Shown here in pieces: positions 44,430 to 52,693 of a stretch of DNA of 55,443 nt. Location: the NCBI RefSeq assembly GCF_003053565.1, contig NZ_QAXS01000021.1, forward strand, positions 1 to 55,443. The letters are read 5' to 3'. How positions within the stretch are numbered: the first letter of the stretch is position 1; each line of letters starts with the position of its first letter. A model generated the notes under the pieces. It was not told where the DNA came from and did no database searches. It saw only the letters and a program-made list of their open reading frames with translations. A program made the translations under genes and the position numbers. This DNA comes from Halanaerobium saccharolyticum (GTDB lineage Bacteria > Bacillota > Halanaerobiia > Halanaerobiales > Halanaerobiaceae).

Positions 44430-46628
44430 ATGAAAAATTTTTTTAAAGAAGAAAATAAGATTATAATAATTTATGTAATTATCGGTTTTGCCTGGATATA
44501 TTTTTCAGACCGACTTTTACTTGTTTTAACAGGTGATTTGGAGCAGTTTAATATCCTTCAGTCTTTTAAAGGTGCCTTTTATGTTCTGGCAACTGCAGTT
44601 TTGCTTTATTTACTAATTAAACGCTATGCTGATAATTTAAAAGAACAAAAAAGCGAGGTTAATTCTTTAAATGAGGAGCTAACTGCATATAATGAAGAGC
44701 TGCTAGCAATGAATGAGGAACTGGACCAGTCTTTAGATGAGTTGAACGAATTAAACGAAAAGTTTATTTCAATGATTAATCTGGTTTCAGATCTGGATAA
44801 GCAGAACAACTTAGATCAGGTTGAATTTCTGTCACATTTATTAAAACAGGCAGTTCAAATTGTGCCGGAAGCTGATTATGGTAAGGTATATCTGATAGAA
44901 GATGGAGTCTGCAGATTTGTTGATGCTGTGGGTCATGACATTGAAATTTTAAAGAATCTAAAAATCGATCAGAAAAGTTTATTTCATTATGATGAAAAAG
45001 GTATTTTTACTTCTGAGCAGTATTCAATAAATTTAGATAAAATCCCGCGAAAACATCAGGAGGAATTTGAAAAGGCTTTAAAAGAAATTAAAGATTCTCT
45101 GTTTATCAATATCAATGTTAATGAAAGTGTTGTCGGCAGAATTTCTCTGGATATAGCTGCCGAAAGCAGTGCCAAATTTAGAGATACCACCAAGAAAGTT
45201 CTTCAGTCTTTTGCAACTTTAGCTTCTTCCTTTTTTGCTTTTAAGCGATTTGATAAACTGCAGGGAGAATTCACCAAAGAATTAATTTCATCTATAATTC
45301 AGATTTTAGAAATTTATGATAGTTATACAAAAGGTCATTCGGAAAATGTAGCTAACCTGGCAGCGGGGGTTGCCGAAAAATTAGGGCTTTCCCGCAAAAT
45401 GGTTGTCGATACTTACTGGGCAGGAATGGTCCATGATATCGGTAAACTTTTAGTTCCAGTCAGTGTTTTAAATAAAAAGGGAAGACTTACAGAAGAAGAG
45501 TATCAGCTGATTAAAAAACATCCGGTCTGGGGAAGCCAGGCTCTTGCAGATTCTGCTGTTTTAAAGCATATTTCAAAATATATTTTATATCATCATGAGC
45601 GCTGGGATGGCAGCGGTTATCCTGAGGGAGTAAAAGGAGACAGGATACCACTGGTCTCTCAAATTATTGCTGTTGCTGATGCCTGGGATGCAATGAGATC
45701 AGAAAGATCTTATAGAAAGCCCTTAACAAAAGAAGAGGCACTGGCAGAGATTGAAAATAACAGAGGCAGCCAGTTTTCACCTGAGGTTGCTGATAAATTT
45801 TTAGAACTTGTATCAAAAGATAATTTTTCTATCAAAAATTCTGCAATAGATTCTAGAAGCAGCAAATCTTCTCTCAGTTTTAACGAAGATTATTTTGAAT
45901 ATCTTTTTGAAGAAAGTGCAGAAGGAATTGTAGTCTTAGACAGTGAATTTAGAATAATAAAAAGCAATCAGTATTTTTTAGATATGTTTGATTATCAAAG
46001 GTATGAAGTTTTAGACAGACACATTAAAGATGTTGTGGTTCCTGGAGAAAAAAGTGATGAGACTGAAAAGTTTATGGAGCTTGTTAAAAGTGGGGAAAGA
46101 GTTAATGCCAGGTCATTTAGAGAAGACAGTAGTGGCGAAAAAGTAGAAGTTTCTATCCAGGGTTTTCCCATTTCACTGGCCCGAGGGAAAACAGGGTATT
46201 ATATAATTTATCAGGATATAAGCGAATTTAGAGATTTAGAAAGAAAATACTTTAATTCACAGCAGAAATACAGAGCCTTATTTGAAAACGAAGATATTAT
46301 TATTCTAATTATTGACCCCGAAACAGGTCAAGTAGTTGATGCTAATCCAGCAGCTGAAAACTTTTATGGCTGGAGCAGGACTGAATTGAAGTCAAAAAAG
46401 ATATCAGAGATCAACTGTTTAAGTCCAGCTGAAATAAAGGCAGAAATGGAAAATGCTAAAGCAAATAATAAAAATAGATTTTTATTTAAACATCAATTAG
46501 CCTCAGGTGAGATTAAAGAGGTTGAAGTTTACAGTCAGCCGATCAATTTTTCAGAAAAGGAATATCTATATTCGATAGTTCATGAGTATAATAAAAAGGC
46601 AGCAAGAAAAGCAGAATTAGTTAACTAA
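44430..46628 (+). CDS. Membrane HD-GYP protein with PAS domains
   Basis: A 732-residue sensor. Two hydrophobic segments (about 13-30 and 48-64), then a coiled coil rich in NEEL repeats (80-115), a GAF-like region (115-270), an HD-GYP domain (290-465) with HSENVANLA, MVHDIGK and HHERWDGSGYP, then two PAS domains (about 480-590 and 605-720). HD-GYP proteins commonly hydrolyse cyclic di-GMP; the motif is intact. Unusually, the sensors lie after the catalytic domain. Near a putative c-di-GMP riboswitch (48697-48906). Confidence 0.88.
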   Translation: MKNFFKEENKIIIIYVIIGFAWIYFSDRLLLVLTGDLEQFNILQSFKGAFYVLATAVLLYLLIKRYADNLKEQKSEVNSLNEELTAYNEELLAMNEELDQSLDELNELNEKFISMINLVSDLDKQNNLDQVEFLSHLLKQAVQIVPEADYGKVYLIEDGVCRFVDAVGHDIEILKNLKIDQKSLFHYDEKGIFTSEQYSINLDKIPRKHQEEFEKALKEIKDSLFININVNESVVGRISLDIAAESSAKFRDTTKKVLQSFATLASSFFAFKRFDKLQGEFTKELISSIIQILEIYDSYTKGHSENVANLAAGVAEKLGLSRKMVVDTYWAGMVHDIGKLLVPVSVLNKKGRLTEEEYQLIKKHPVWGSQALADSAVLKHISKYILYHHERWDGSGYPEGVKGDRIPLVSQIIAVADAWDAMRSERSYRKPLTKEEALAEIENNRGSQFSPEVADKFLELVSKDNFSIKNSAIDSRSSKSSLSFNEDYFEYLFEESAEGIVVLDSEFRIIKSNQYFLDMFDYQRYEVLDRHIKDVVVPGEKSDETEKFMELVKSGERVNARSFREDSSGEKVEVSIQGFPISLARGKTGYYIIYQDISEFRDLERKYFNSQQKYRALFENEDIIILIIDPETGQVVDANPAAENFYGWSRTELKSKKISEINCLSPAEIKAEMENAKANNKNRFLFKHQLASGEIKEVEVYSQPINFSEKEYLYSIVHEYNKKAARKAELVN

Positions 46629-46709
46629 GTTACATTTATTATAATTTATTCAGCTAACAAGGACTTTTTTAGTAGATAGAGAATTATATAATTACAGGAG
46701 GTCGATATT

Positions 46710-47171
46710 ATGAGAAAAATTCTGGTGGCTGTTGATGGTTCTAAAAGTGCTCAAAAGGCTGCAAAGAAAGCTGCAGAGCTTGCTGAAGATTTAAAGGCCG
46801 AAGTAACCCTGATTCATGTTTACGCGGAATCTGCTCAGATTCCAGTTAACCAGTTTAACGAAGTGGCCTCTTATCTATCTGCAGAAACAATGGAAGAGAT
46901 TATGTCTCAGCAGGAAGATACAATAAAAGAAAAGAGGCAGAAGATACTTGATGAAGATGCTGAGTTTTTTGAAGATAGGGGTATTAAACCTGAAAAAGTA
47001 CTGCTTCATGGTGATCCTGCAGATGAAGTTTGTGATTATGCAGAAAAAAATAATTTTGAGCTGATTATAGTTGCTGATAAAGGGCACGGCAAGGTAGAGC
47101 GCTTCCTGCTTGGCAGTATTAGTGACAAGATAGTTAGACATGCGAAGACTTCAGTGATGGTTGTAAAGTAA
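46710..47171 (+). CDS. Universal stress protein (UspA family)
   Basis: A 153-residue UspA-fold protein. MRKILVAVDGSKSAQKAAKK is the usual start, and the C-terminal ADKGHGKVERFLLGSIS matches the nucleotide-binding loop G-x2-G-x9-G-S except that the first Gly is Ala. Could bind ATP or act as a stress regulator. AGGAGGTCG ribosome-binding site. Stands between two HD-GYP genes and ends at a terminator. Confidence 0.9.
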   Translation: MRKILVAVDGSKSAQKAAKKAAELAEDLKAEVTLIHVYAESAQIPVNQFNEVASYLSAETMEEIMSQQEDTIKEKRQKILDEDAEFFEDRGIKPEKVLLHGDPADEVCDYAEKNNFELIIVADKGHGKVERFLLGSISDKIVRHAKTSVMVVK

Positions 47172-47209
47172 GAAAAAACATTTAATTGAATAACTGTTAA
47201 GAATTTATG

Positions 47210-47249
47210 ACTCCTCTTTAATAATAATTTAATTAAAGGGGAGTTTTTA
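47210..47249 (+). terminator. Terminator after the UspA gene
   Basis: ACTCCTCTTTAAT (47210-47222) pairs with ATTAAAGGGGAGT (47232-47244) with one G-T pair, followed by TTTTT. Confidence 0.85.
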
Positions 47250-47421
47250 GATATTAAAAAAGTTTTGAGTAAGTGAGTAGAAAAACTAAATTTAAAAGAT
47301 GTCGATTTATAAAGAATGATGTTTGATAATATTGGTGAAAAAGAATATAATTATATTAATAAAGTTATTAAATGCTATAAAGTCTAAAATTTAGCTTCAA
47401 TATAAAAGGAGATATCAAAAT

Positions 47422-48375
47422 ATGGAAGAAATCGAAGGTAAAAAGAATAAATTTCCTTTAAACCCCAACAATATTATTATAAATAGAAAAGACGAATATC
47501 TTGATAAAGTGGAAAAAAGATCGACACAGCTCTTCTTGATTGCTAAAAATGACAACCTTGAGGTTATCAAACAGCATATTACAGCTGATAAGACTTTTCA
47601 GATAGCAGCTGGAGAAGAGAATAGTTTTGAACTTTTTTATATTTTAGAAGGAACTGTTGCTTCTGAGGATGAAAAAATTACTTTAGCAGCTGGAGATTCA
47701 ATTACTGCCAAAAGTGGTGAAGAAGAAAAATATTTTAAGACTTTAACTGAAGTAACTTTGCTATATATTTCATCTACACCTATTTTTGCCAGTGAGCAGA
47801 AGAAAATTAATGAGCTTTTAGCACTGAATGAACAAATCGCTGATAAAGATACCGAAACCCATGACCACTGTGATCGCCTGCAGCGATTAAGCAGACTAAC
47901 AGCAAAAGAACTTGACTTGAGTGAAGAAAAATTATTTAATTTAGGTTATGCTTCCTTTCTTCACGATATTGGTAAGGCAAAAGTACCGAAATCATTGTTG
48001 CAGAAACCTGGAAGATTAACAGAGTCAGAATGGGAGATTATGAAAAAGCATGCTAAATGGGGTAAGACAATTCTGCTTGAGCGTTTTAGTAATAAATATT
48101 TTGAACAGGTAGCTGAAATCATATATCAACACCATGAGCGTTATGATGGTCAGGGTTATCCTCAGGGTCTAAAAGGTGATGAGATTTTAATCGAAGCGCA
48201 GATCTTAACAGTTGTTGATGCTTATGATGCTATGGTTTATGAAAGGCCCTATCAGAGGGCTCTTACAAGAAAAGAGGCTCTGGCAGAAATTAAGAGAGAA
48301 AAGGGTAAACAGTTTGCGCCGCGAGCTGTAGAGGCTTTTTTAAAAGCAGAAAAGAAATTTGTTGGTCAGAGTTAA
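47422..48375 (+). CDS. Cupin-HD-GYP protein
   Basis: 317 residues. An N-terminal cupin-like small-molecule or cation domain (about 50-125, with AGEENSFELFYILEGTVASE) followed by an HD-GYP phosphohydrolase domain: HDHCDRL near 146, FLHDIGKAKVPKSLLQKPGR near 178, HHERYDGQGYP at about 236-246, and VVDAYDAM. Intact motifs suggest cyclic di-GMP hydrolysis. No membrane segment. Its convergent neighbour is the secreted protein under the tandem riboswitch. Confidence 0.88.
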   Translation: MEEIEGKKNKFPLNPNNIIINRKDEYLDKVEKRSTQLFLIAKNDNLEVIKQHITADKTFQIAAGEENSFELFYILEGTVASEDEKITLAAGDSITAKSGEEEKYFKTLTEVTLLYISSTPIFASEQKKINELLALNEQIADKDTETHDHCDRLQRLSRLTAKELDLSEEKLFNLGYASFLHDIGKAKVPKSLLQKPGRLTESEWEIMKKHAKWGKTILLERFSNKYFEQVAEIIYQHHERYDGQGYPQGLKGDEILIEAQILTVVDAYDAMVYERPYQRALTRKEALAEIKREKGKQFAPRAVEAFLKAEKKFVGQS

Positions 48376-48386
48376 AAACAAAAAAT

Positions 48387-48416
48387 CTACTGCTTACTTT
48401 TAAAAGTAAGCAGTAG
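48387..48416. terminator. Bidirectional terminator (perfect palindrome)
   Basis: A 30-nt perfect palindrome, half-site CTACTGCTTACTTTT, lies between convergent genes. On the minus strand it is followed by T-rich sequence (A-run at 48377-48385 on the plus strand), so it mainly ends the secreted-protein gene and may serve both. Confidence 0.85.
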
Positions 48417-48434
48417 AAGTAATAAATTAAAAAT

Positions 48435-48680
48435 TTATTTTCCCGCAACAGCTATTGGGTTAGTTGGCTTGCCATTTTCTTTACCATTCTCGTTAACCGC
48501 AGGAAGGAAATGAATTTCTTTTACTCCATCATTGTTATCATCAACTAAAACCCTTACGCCAGCTTTATTGTTGGGAGCCTGTCCTTCACCTGTAGTTGTT
48601 TTTGTTTCAGCTATAGTCGCTGCTGAAAAAGAAACTAACATCACCATTACAATTGCTAAAACTACTGATTTTTTAAACAT
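48435..48680 (-). CDS. Small secreted protein with EF-hand-like loop
   Basis: 81 residues, unrecognised. Signal peptide MFKKSVVLAIVMVMLVSFSA with likely cleavage near ...IAE (about residue 25). The mature part is polar and contains VLVDDNNDGVKEIHF, a D-x-N-x-D-G-type Ca-binding loop as in dockerins/EF-hands. AGGAGG 6-7 nt before ATG. Behind a ~250-nt leader with tandem c-di-GMP-I aptamers. Possibly a surface or matrix protein controlled by c-di-GMP. Confidence 0.8.
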   Translation of the reverse strand: MFKKSVVLAIVMVMLVSFSAATIAETKTTTGEGQAPNNKAGVRVLVDDNNDGVKEIHFLPAVNENGKENGKPTNPIAVAGK

Positions 48681-48696
48681 TTTTTTGCCTCCTTTT

Positions 48697-48760
48697 GTAA
48701 CCCGGCTATCTCTTTTTGAGACCCGTGGCTTTGTGTCTCCATCTCCCGATGGATTTACCC
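48697..48760 (-). ncRNA. Cyclic di-GMP-I (GEMM) aptamer 2, next to the gene
   Basis: Minus strand: GGGTAAATCC, hairpin CCATC-GGGA-GATGG, then ACACAAAGCCACGGGTCT and GAGATAGCCGGGTTAC. This follows the consensus (GGCAAACC / GNRA hairpin / GACGCAAAGCCACGGGTCTAA / GATAGCCGGGTTGCC) closely. P1 pairs GTAA with TTAC. Its 3' end abuts the ribosome-binding site at 48682-48690. Tetraloop is GGGA, a GNRA type. Confidence 0.85.
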
Positions 48761-48823
48761 CTACTGGAGGAACAGAATAAAAAGTTTTATTTTTTTGAGA
48801 AACAAAAATCCTGTTCCTGCTTC

Positions 48824-48906
48824 GGCAGCCAGGCAGCCATAATCAACAAAAAAGTGATCTTAGGCTCCAGAGCTTTGCGCCCTTTAGCTTTCGCTCAAAG
48901 GTTACC
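48824..48906 (-). ncRNA. Cyclic di-GMP-I (GEMM) aptamer 1, upstream
   Basis: Minus strand: GGTAACC, hairpin CCTTTGAGC-GAAA-GCTAAAGG, GCGCAAAGC, then the canonical 11-nt GAAA-receptor halves CCTAAG (48859-48864) and TATGG (48837-48841), ending in CTGGCTGCC. GGTA pairs with TGCC for P1. This is a full GEMM-I fold. The 3' end can alternatively form a hairpin (CTGC-CGAA-GCAG with CCTG/CAGG) followed by ATTTTTGTTT, i.e. a possible terminator overlapping the aptamer. Confidence 0.88.
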
Positions 48907-48940
48907 TTTTTCGTGACTGGAACACTGAAACTATATACTA

Positions 48941-48969
48941 AGAATAGCATAATTTTGAAAAAATATCAA
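48941..48969 (-). promoter_or_regulatory. Promoter of the tandem riboswitch leader
   Basis: Minus strand TTGATA (48964-48969), 17-nt spacer, TATTCT (48941-48946), about 35 nt ahead of aptamer 1. Confidence 0.65.
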
Positions 48970-49105
48970 TATTCAGTTTTTTGAAAATCAAAAAATAATT
49001 TATGTAAGATATTTTTTTGATTAAATTATTATTAGACTCTTCTTTAAAATGAACAGATTTATTTTTAAAAACTGTTTAAATTTGTAGAGTTAAGGAGCGA
49101 TAAAA

Positions 49106-50107
49106 ATGACCAAATCAGGGTCAAATGATAATCAACAAAAAGATAGAGAACGGGAAATGGATGAAGACTGTGGGAAAAAGACAGCATACTATAATAGCCG
49201 CTGTATTGAACGAGTCAGAACTGATGTCTCTGATTCTAAACGGAGCAGATTATATATAAAAGCAATAATTTATGCAATTGGGGGTAATCTTTTATTAGCA
49301 GTCATTAAAGGCATAGTGGCCTGGCTCTCAGGCAGTAGTGCTGTCTTTTCTGATGCAGCAAACTCTTTATCAGATGCGCTCTACAGCATAATTATGGGAA
49401 TCGGACTCTATGTATCCCAGCGTCCAGCCGATGAAACACATCCTCAGGGGCACAGTCAGTTTGAACCACTGGTCAGCCTCTTTATTGCAGCAGCTATGGC
49501 TTCTGCGGGAATTGCTGCAGTCTGGCAGAGCATTCAAAATTTTCTGGGGCAAACAGAGCCTACAGCTCTGGGATGGACATCTTTGGTGATGGTGATAGCT
49601 ATTGTTGTAAAATATATAATGTATTATCTTGTTTCCGGGATTGGAGAGAAAGTATATAGCCCGGCTATTCAAGCCAGTGCTCGGGATAATCTGGTTGATA
49701 TTATAAGTACAACTCTTGCTCTGATAGGTGTCCTGGGATCCCACTTTATCCATCCATATTTAGATCCCATTGCTGGTCTTATTGTAGCTCTTTGGATTTT
49801 CAAAGCCACCTGGGAAATCACCTGGGAAAATGTAGGATATCTTATCGGTAGAGGAGCTGATCTAGAATTAACTGAAAAAATAGCCGAAGCTGCCTTTTCA
49901 GTAACTGAAGTTGCAGATGTGCATCGGATTGTAGCTGAATATGTAGGTCCTCAATTAAGGGTCGATATGCATATAAATGTCGATGGCGATATTCCTTTGA
50001 GCAAAGCCCATCAAATTGGAGAAGATGTGAGGCAGGCTGTTGAAGGACTGGAAGAGGTCGATTTAGTTTATGTTCATATTGAGCCGATCGGACATGAAGG
50101 TAAATAG
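49106..50107 (+). CDS. Cation diffusion facilitator (CDF) transporter
   Basis: Six-transmembrane divalent-cation exporter, 333 residues. Metal-site stretches: FSDAANSLSDALYS in segment 2, HPQGHSQFEPL after it, ASARDNLVDIIS in segment 5 (a D-x3-D pair, seen in Mn or Fe rather than Zn types), and a C-terminal cytoplasmic domain (about 250-333) ending in DLVYVHIEPIGH. Metal not certain. Confidence 0.9.
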   Translation: MTKSGSNDNQQKDREREMDEDCGKKTAYYNSRCIERVRTDVSDSKRSRLYIKAIIYAIGGNLLLAVIKGIVAWLSGSSAVFSDAANSLSDALYSIIMGIGLYVSQRPADETHPQGHSQFEPLVSLFIAAAMASAGIAAVWQSIQNFLGQTEPTALGWTSLVMVIAIVVKYIMYYLVSGIGEKVYSPAIQASARDNLVDIISTTLALIGVLGSHFIHPYLDPIAGLIVALWIFKATWEITWENVGYLIGRGADLELTEKIAEAAFSVTEVADVHRIVAEYVGPQLRVDMHINVDGDIPLSKAHQIGEDVRQAVEGLEEVDLVYVHIEPIGHEGK

Positions 50108-50190
50108 TGAAAACTTTATCTATCAATAAATTTGTATCTGATGATAGTATTTATATAGATTTTTTAATTATTAGAGGGAGGTAATTATAA

Positions 50191-51174
50191 ATGGAAAAAG
50201 TAAAATGGGGAATTATTGGCTGTGGTGATGTAACAGAAAAGAAGAGTGGACCAGCACTGCAGAAAATAAAGAATTCAGACTTAGTTGCTGTAATGAGAAG
50301 GACGGGTGAACTGGCAGAGGATTATGCTGAAAGGCATAATGTCCCCCGCTGGTATGATAAAGCAGAAGATTTAATTAATGATCCAGAGGTTAATGCTGTT
50401 TATGTGGCCACCCCGCCTTCCACCCATAAGAAATATACTATTATGGCAGCTGAGGCAGGACTGCCGGTTTATGTAGAAAAACCAATGGCCAGAAACTACA
50501 AAGAAGCAGCAGAAATGATCAGAGTCTGTGAAGAAAATGATGTGCAGCTGCATGCAGCATATTACCGCCGGGCGATGCCCAGATTTTTAAAAATCAAAGA
50601 GCTGCTTGATTCAGGAGCAGTTGGGGAAATTAGAACAGTAAATATCAGGCTGGCCCAGCCAGTAGCAGCAGAAGAAAAAGATGAAAGCAGTCTTCCCTGG
50701 AGAGTATTACCTGAAATTGCAGGAGGAGGCAAGTTTTTAGATCTGGCAGCACATACCCTTGATCTATTTGATTATTATTTTGGCCCAATCGATGCAGCGG
50801 CTGGTTTTGCTTCCAATCAGGCTGGTTATTATCCTGCAGAAGATAATGTTGTAATGACCTTTAGATTTGAAAATGGGATTCAGGGAATTGGAAGCTGGAC
50901 TTTCAATGGTTTTCATGATCTGGACCAGAATGAGATAATCGGCAGTAAAGGCAGACTTTTATTTTCTTCATTTAGTGAAGAAGCTATAATTTTAGAAAAT
51001 GAAGACGGACGCCAGGAAATAGAATTTCCTTATCCGGAACATGTTCAGCAGCCGCTTTTAGAAAAAGTAGTTGCCAGTTTACTGGGTAAGGGAGAGTCGC
51101 CTTCTACTGGTGAAAGTGCAGCCAGAACAACACGGGTGATGGATCAAATTATTGCTGAGTATTATAGAAATTAA
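50191..51174 (+). CDS. Gfo/Idh/MocA family oxidoreductase
   Basis: 327 residues, NAD(P)-dependent sugar-type oxidoreductase. Rossmann site WGIIGCGDVTEKKSGPA, YVEKPMARNYKEAAEM and the active-site region GGGKFLDLAAHTLDLFDYYF. Stands alone with its own GGGAGGTAA site. Third such enzyme in the window; no partner gene. Substrate unknown. Confidence 0.9.
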   Translation: MEKVKWGIIGCGDVTEKKSGPALQKIKNSDLVAVMRRTGELAEDYAERHNVPRWYDKAEDLINDPEVNAVYVATPPSTHKKYTIMAAEAGLPVYVEKPMARNYKEAAEMIRVCEENDVQLHAAYYRRAMPRFLKIKELLDSGAVGEIRTVNIRLAQPVAAEEKDESSLPWRVLPEIAGGGKFLDLAAHTLDLFDYYFGPIDAAAGFASNQAGYYPAEDNVVMTFRFENGIQGIGSWTFNGFHDLDQNEIIGSKGRLLFSSFSEEAIILENEDGRQEIEFPYPEHVQQPLLEKVVASLLGKGESPSTGESAARTTRVMDQIIAEYYRN

Positions 51175-51270
51175 AAGTTAGTGTCCTGCAAAAACCATAT
51201 AAAAATATAGAATAATTAACTTAGATGAGCAGCTGTTTCTGGCAGCTGCTCTTTTTTTTAAAAATAAAAG

Positions 51271-51330
51271 TTGACAAACTAAATTTAAAAGAATATAATG
51301 TGACTACAAAGTCATGTGACTTAAAAGTCA
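51271..51330 (+). promoter_or_regulatory. Promoter and twin operators of the TetR-ABC operon
   Basis: TTGACA (51271-51276), 17-nt spacer, TATAAT (51294-51299): perfect consensus. Right after the -10 box are two inverted repeats, TGACT-ACA-AAGTCA (51301-51314) and TGACTTAAAAGTCA (51317-51330), 16 bp apart. They overlap the transcription start, so the TetR repressor likely shuts down its own operon by binding here. Confidence 0.88.
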
Positions 51331-51376
51331 TATAAAATCTGAAAATTAATTTTATTTTAAAAAAGAAGGTGAAGCA

Positions 51377-52015
51377 ATGCCCAAACAAACTTTTTTCAAC
51401 CTGAAAGAAGCAAAAAAAGAGCGGATTATTGAGGCTGCGGTTGACGAATTTGCTGCTCATCCCTATTTAAAGACAAGCATTAATCGGATTATTGAGCGGG
51501 CAGATATTTCAAAGGGTAGTTTTTATCAGTATTTTAGCAACAAAAAAGATCTTTATAAATATGTTATTGATCAGGCATCAGATGCCAAGATGAAATTTCT
51601 GGCTCAGAAGCTTCAGGATTACCAAAAGCTTGAGTTTTTTGAGCTTTTACGAGAACTCTTTATTGCTGGAATTGAATTCAAACGAGAGTACCCACTTTTT
51701 TCTCAAATAGGGGATTATCTTCTCGATGGAAGTAATGAAAGTCTAAAAGAAGAAATTTATGCTGACAGTCGGCCAAAAAGCAACCAGTTTTTTGAAGAGT
51801 TATTAGAAGAAGCAGTTATGAAAGAAGAAGTTGATCCAAATATTGATATAAAACTCACAGCTTTTATGTTAACTGATTTTTCAATCAGCATTGTAAGTTA
51901 TTTTTTTGAAAATCATAATCCAGAAAATGTAGACCAGATTATGGATTATGCAGATAAAATGCTCTATATCATGAAAAATGGTATAGCAAAGGGGGATAAA
52001 AATGTCATTAATTAA
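51377..52015 (+). CDS. TetR-family transcriptional repressor
   Basis: 212 residues. N-terminal HTH domain (about residues 13-60): KERIIEAAVDEFAAHPYLKT, INRIIERADISKGSFYQYF. Variable ligand-binding C-terminus. Its end overlaps the ABC ATPase start by 14 nt, so it is co-transcribed with the exporter it likely represses through the twin repeats at 51301-51330. Confidence 0.92.
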   Translation: MPKQTFFNLKEAKKERIIEAAVDEFAAHPYLKTSINRIIERADISKGSFYQYFSNKKDLYKYVIDQASDAKMKFLAQKLQDYQKLEFFELLRELFIAGIEFKREYPLFSQIGDYLLDGSNESLKEEIYADSRPKSNQFFEELLEEAVMKEEVDPNIDIKLTAFMLTDFSISIVSYFFENHNPENVDQIMDYADKMLYIMKNGIAKGDKNVIN

Positions 52016-52691
52016 ATTAACAGGTTTAGAAAAAATTTATCAGCAGGGTAAGATTGAAGTTCCCGCTTTAAGAGGAATAGATATGGAGATTGAATCAGGA
52101 GAATTTACAACTATCTTTGGTCCTTCTGGTTCAGGTAAAACAACTCTTTTAAATATGATTGGCTGTCTTGATAAATCAACAGCCGGAGAAATTGTATTTG
52201 ACGGACATTCAATCAATGATCTGAACAGTAAGGAGCTGGCTGAAGTCCGCCGCTATAATCTGGGCTTTGTTTTTCAGAGCTATAACTTAATCCCTGTTTT
52301 AACAGCTTTTGAAAATGTTGAGTTTGCAATTCGTTTAATTGACAAACACAGCAAAAAAGAAAGAAGAGATAAAGTAATGTCGCTGCTGGAAGAAGTGGGG
52401 CTGGGAGATATGGCTGACCGACGTCCAAATGAGCTTTCGGGGGGGCAAAAACAGCGGGTGGCAATTGCCAGAGCTCTAATCAAAGAGCCAAAACTGGTTC
52501 TGGCTGATGAGCCGACTGCTAACCTTGACTCTGAAACCAGCAAAGAGGTTTTAGAGCTAATGAAAGAAATGAATGAAGAGTTAAATACAACCTTTATCTT
52601 TTCCACCCATGACCCTCAGGTAATGGATTATGCCCGCCGTTTAATTGAAATTAAGGACGGAAAAATCAGCAAAGACCAGAGGAGGGATTAG
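52002..52691 (+). CDS. ABC transporter ATPase (LolD/MacB type)
   Basis: 229 residues. Walker A GPSGSGKT (40-47), signature LSGGQKQRVAIARAL, Walker B LVLADEPTANLD and H-loop STHDPQ. Belongs to the MacB/LolD group that powers FtsX-like permeases. Could export a toxic compound or peptide (TetR control suggests) or sort lipoproteins. Confidence 0.92.
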   Translation: MSLIKLTGLEKIYQQGKIEVPALRGIDMEIESGEFTTIFGPSGSGKTTLLNMIGCLDKSTAGEIVFDGHSINDLNSKELAEVRRYNLGFVFQSYNLIPVLTAFENVEFAIRLIDKHSKKERRDKVMSLLEEVGLGDMADRRPNELSGGQKQRVAIARALIKEPKLVLADEPTANLDSETSKEVLELMKEMNEELNTTFIFSTHDPQVMDYARRLIEIKDGKISKDQRRD

Positions 52692-52693
52692 TA

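Noticed and set aside
48532-48916. Plus-strand ORFs over the leader of the secreted protein
   Set aside because: They are antisense to the GEMM aptamers and to the signal-peptide gene and have no family resemblance.
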